DNA of 64,000 nt from an uncultured Alistipes sp. (GTDB lineage Bacteria; Bacteroidota; Bacteroidia; Bacteroidales; Rikenellaceae), in assembly GCA_944326035.1 (NCBI GenBank), contig CALVCS010000005.1, forward strand, positions 62,001 to 126,000. The letters run 5' to 3'. Made by a program: the position numbers and the translations under genes. A model generated the notes under the pieces. The model was not told where the DNA came from, ran no database searches, and was given only the letters and a program-made list of their open reading frames with translations. Positions within the stretch are counted from its first letter, which is position 1. Each line of letters opens with the position of its first letter. Positions 61,396 through 64,000 of the stretch are shown in pieces.

Positions 61396-61844
61396 GGTTG
61401 GCAAACAGTTGGGGTCCTGTGGACCACAGGAAAACAATGTCGCAAATTTAGCTGATTTTTTGCAAATTGTACGGATGCCCAAGGGGAATAAACGGTTTGT
61501 CGTTGTTTTTCTCGGGAAGCGGGTTCTGCAAAAGGGGAAAGATTGGGTTCGACGGGGGCAGATGCGGGAAAAGGGATGTGCGTTGTGGGGAAGAGGCTGT
61601 GGGTTGGGATTGAGGCGGCGAGGGGGTCGACGAGTCGGGCTGGCAAGGACGTAACGTTCCGACGAGAGGGGTGAATGCCTCCGCGGGAGTGTTCATTGGA
61701 GACAATGAACGATCAGAGTGAGTAGGGTGTCTCGACCTTGAAGCTCAAAGGTTAACATAAGTTTAACAGTCGAAGACGTAAAGAGCCCGAAGGCTTTGGC
61801 TATCTTTGTTGTTTAAGAAGGATATTTTAACGTTTGGAGCTGCC
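61396..61844. promoter_or_regulatory. Divergent promoter region: TAAATTTG (61443-61450, minus) and TATCTTTG (61801-61808, plus)
   Basis: On the minus strand TAAATTTG matches the -7 consensus exactly, about 50 bases before the MBOAT ATG. On the plus strand TATCTTTG matches it exactly, about 37 bases before the Na/Pi-cotransporter ATG. The GA-rich bases between show no gene. Confidence 0.65.
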
Positions 61845-63572
61845 ATGAACGTCTTGGTCCAGATATGGGTGCTGTTGGGAACCATCGGGCTGTTCATCTT
61901 TGGGATGAAGGTCATGGGGGAAGCGCTGCAAAAATCGGCCGGTCGTCGTTTGCGGGCCCTGTTGGCTCAGATCACCTCGTCGCCCGGTCGGGGCGTCTTG
62001 GCCGGAACGCTCATTACGGGGGTGATTCAGTCCTCGAGTGCGGTGACGGTGATGATCGTCGGCTTCGTGAATGCCGGCTTGCTGCGGCTTCGCCAGGCGA
62101 TCGCCCTGATTATGGGGGCCAATATCGGTACGACCTTTACGGCCTGGTTGGTGGCTTTGTTTGGCTTTAATTTCGACATCGGCTTGTTGGCGATTCCGCT
62201 GTTGAGTCTGGTGATCCCGATGTTGTTGGTCTCGAATGCCCGTTTCAAGAATGTGTGTCAGGTGTTGGTCGGATTTGCCTTGCTGCTCCTGGCGATCAAC
62301 TTGCTGAAAGAGACGATGCAGGCCCTGTCGGCCGATGAAGGGCTGTTGGCCTGGGTGGCCGGATTTCAACAGCAGGGCTTTTTTGCTCCGTGGCTGTTCG
62401 TGGGGGTAGGCATTGCGCTGACCTGTCTGCTGCAATCTTCCAGCGCTGTGATGGCACTCACGCTGGTCCTGTGCGCCAAAGGAACCATCTCTTTTGAGTG
62501 CGGATTGGCGATGGTGCTGGGCGAAAATGTCGGCACGACGGTGACCGCGTTGATCGCTTCGAGCGTCACCAATCAGATGGCCCGACGAGCCGCACTCTCC
62601 CATCTGTTGTTCAATCTGTTCGGATTGTTGTGGGCCTTGCCGCTGTTGGGGGTGATTATGCAGGGTTTGTCGGCGCTGGTCGAAGCTGTGACGGGCGCTT
62701 CGCCGATGGTCTCTTCTGCGGTGCAACCGTTGGGCTTGGCGTTGTTCCATACCTCGTTCAACCTGGTCAATACCCTGTTGCTGGTCGGCTTTATTCCCCG
62801 GATTGCCGCGCTGACCGGGCGATTGTTGCCGGGCAAGTCGGGGAAAACGTCGACGTTGCGGCATGTGAGCGGATCGTTGCTCTCTACGGGAGAGATGTCG
62901 ATTTATCAGGCTCAATGCGAGGTGATTCGCTATGTCCGTCAAAATACCGCTTTATTCGCCACGATGAAGGCCTATTTCGGGGAGTTCAATCCCCAGCGGA
63001 CGGCCGAATTGGCGGCCGATCTGGATAGGCGTCGGCAAGAGGCGGCGGATGCGCATTTGCGGTTTGAACGCTTTTTTGCGCAGTTTGCGCGGGAGGATGT
63101 CAGTCGCAATGCCCAACAGATCGCCCAAAGTTTGCTTTATCTAATTTCCGATCTGGATACGGCCGCTGCGCAAATTTTCCGCCTCAGCGATGTGATTCGG
63201 CGGAAACAGGCCCATAACATTTGGTTCGCCCCGGAAGCCCGGCAACGGATTTTCGCGTTGTTCGAGCAGTTAGATCGATTCCATACGTTGTTGGAACAGG
63301 CCTTGAATCGGATTTCGTCCCAGGCGTTGCAAAGTGCGGATCGGGCGCGCGCCTTGCGGAACGACCTCAAAACAGACCTGGAACGCTATCAGCAGCTGGC
63401 CCTGCAGCCGGATCCGGACGAGGAGATGAGTGGAGCGGCGAGGGTGATTTTTGCCGAGATGCTCAGCTATATCGATGCTTTGTCGTTGTCGTTGCTCAAA
63501 ACGGTCGAAGACGCTTGTGAAATTCATGACCCGATTCGAGGGAGTGTTCCGTTTCCGTCGGCTGAGTCTTGA
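61845..63572 (+). CDS. Na/Pi cotransporter-family protein with PhoU-like C-terminus, 575 aa
   Basis: The ATG at 61845 (MNVLVQIWVLLGTIGLFIFG) is chosen just after a consensus -7 box. Two inverted NaPi-II repeats with QSSSA motifs are seen (ITGVIQSSSAVTVMIVGFVN; LTCLLQSSSAVMALTLVLCA), each followed by a GANIGTT or GENVGTT motif, which bind phosphate and sodium. About ten transmembrane segments lie in residues 1-330. The C-terminal ~220 residues are helical and PhoU-like (e.g. ALFATMKAYFGEFNPQR). It should be an inner-membrane phosphate/sodium symporter or a related regulator. Confidence 0.92.
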   Translation: MNVLVQIWVLLGTIGLFIFGMKVMGEALQKSAGRRLRALLAQITSSPGRGVLAGTLITGVIQSSSAVTVMIVGFVNAGLLRLRQAIALIMGANIGTTFTAWLVALFGFNFDIGLLAIPLLSLVIPMLLVSNARFKNVCQVLVGFALLLLAINLLKETMQALSADEGLLAWVAGFQQQGFFAPWLFVGVGIALTCLLQSSSAVMALTLVLCAKGTISFECGLAMVLGENVGTTVTALIASSVTNQMARRAALSHLLFNLFGLLWALPLLGVIMQGLSALVEAVTGASPMVSSAVQPLGLALFHTSFNLVNTLLLVGFIPRIAALTGRLLPGKSGKTSTLRHVSGSLLSTGEMSIYQAQCEVIRYVRQNTALFATMKAYFGEFNPQRTAELAADLDRRRQEAADAHLRFERFFAQFAREDVSRNAQQIAQSLLYLISDLDTAAAQIFRLSDVIRRKQAHNIWFAPEARQRIFALFEQLDRFHTLLEQALNRISSQALQSADRARALRNDLKTDLERYQQLALQPDPDEEMSGAARVIFAEMLSYIDALSLSLLKTVEDACEIHDPIRGSVPFPSAES

Positions 63573-63818
63573 TGAACACTCGGAATCGGGAGCGTGCCCT
63601 ACAACCCCCATCCGTTATTGTCACTCGTAGAAGGTGCCCAGAGAGAGTTCCAGAGAAGAGCCAAACAAAAAAGTGCACAAAAAAGGTGTGCAAGCAAAGG
63701 AGCTCAGAGAAAGTGCTCGGTGCGAAGTATTCGGGGAGAGCAGAATTGCGGTGAGACTTTCTGTAAGTCGTGAGGAATGTCGCTGGGTATTAGACCTCTT
63801 TAGATGGCAATGCCCTCC

Positions 63819-64000
63819 TTATTGATAGGCTAATCCGATCAACTGGTCGCCTCCCCAGGAGTTGATGCGCCGATGGAGGGTATCCACGGTTTTCCCATCT
63901 CGCAGAATACGTAGCGTCAGGTTCATGGGGGGAGAATCGGCCACCTGAGGCGAATCGGGCAACCGCCGCGGAACCACATACAGACACACTTTCACTTGCG
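63819..64000 (-). CDS. 3' end of an unidentified gene on the minus strand (5' truncated)
   Basis: The frame enters at the window's end and stops at the TAA at 63821-63819. About 60 residues are visible, including VKVCLYVVPRRLPDSPQ, MNLTLRILRDGKTVDTLHRR and the end INSWGGDQLIGLAYQ. The alternating hydrophobic pattern suggests beta-strands, as in the C-terminal domain of an exported protein. I do not recognise the family. The 246 bases between it and the cotransporter gene hold no gene. Confidence 0.6.
   Translation of the reverse strand, partial: QVKVCLYVVPRRLPDSPQVADSPPMNLTLRILRDGKTVDTLHRRINSWGGDQLIGLAYQ

Overview
The window is chromosomal DNA from a member of the Bacteroidales, of fairly high GC for that order. 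Evidence: sigma-ABfr-type -7 boxes (TAnnTTTG) in front of many genes, weak Shine-Dalgarno sites, many lipoproteins with an LxxC-type lipobox, and family content typical of the phylum (fimbrillin-like Mfa protein, DUF4251, DUF4988/BspA-like leucine-rich repeat protein, DUF2023-flavodoxin pair, ExbB/ExbD/ExbD energiser, TPR-TM-AraC regulator, clostripain-family lipoprotein, tricorn homologue). A Rikenellaceae-like host is possible, but the genus cannot be fixed from this sequence. No phage, complete insertion sequence, CRISPR array, rRNA or complete integrative element was recognised.

Layout. 1-9979: the end of an unknown gene, an NlpE/lipocalin-like lipoprotein, a DUF3089 alpha/beta-hydrolase lipoprotein, then on the minus strand a MarR regulator, a thioredoxin lipoprotein and a four-domain persulfide/CoA-disulfide reductase, followed by a C11 peptidase/lipoprotein pair. 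10173-15679: TPR-AraC regulator, LemA, a steroid 5-alpha-reductase-like membrane enzyme, type I asparaginase and tRNA-Ser(GGA). 15992-18275: an ExbB-ExbD-ExbD operon for TonB-dependent transport. 18771-22702: methyltransferase-family and PAP2 membrane proteins, then an overlapping pair of an old-yellow-enzyme reductase and a short-chain dehydrogenase. 22760-34034: K+-channel-like protein, tricorn protease, flavodoxin/DUF2023, an S9 peptidase, a fimbrillin-like lipoprotein and a DUF4251 protein. 34289-39050: tRNA-Cys(GCA) followed by about 4.7 kb of AT-richer, gene-poor DNA holding a collagen-like/LRR surface protein, a four-TM protein and decayed gene remnants, which looks like an eroded island. 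39115-54227: housekeeping genes (dprA, tatD, prolyl oligopeptidase, birA, an ECF sigma/anti-sigma/outer-membrane-protein unit, deoC, isocitrate dehydrogenase, dapD, an outer-membrane barrel, citrate synthase). 54607-61395: two SGNH hydrolases, a frameshifted bactofilin and an MBOAT acyltransferase, probably an envelope O-acylation set. 61845-64000: Na/Pi cotransporter-like protein and the 3' end of an unknown gene.

How the genes may work together. The steroid 5-alpha-reductase homologue (13127), the OYE reductase (20619) and the SDR (21839) are the same three families as the 5AR/5BR/3beta-HSDH set implicated in isoallolithocholic-acid formation by gut Bacteroidales. Here they are split over 9.6 kb with unrelated genes between them. 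Isocitrate dehydrogenase and citrate synthase form the oxidative branch to 2-oxoglutarate, and the isocitrate dehydrogenase lacks the usual NADP-selecting residues. Secreted or lipoprotein peptidases (C11, tricorn, two S9) with asparaginase suggest peptide and amino-acid use. Intergenic spacers are often GA-rich on the plus strand and carry degenerate short tandem repeats.
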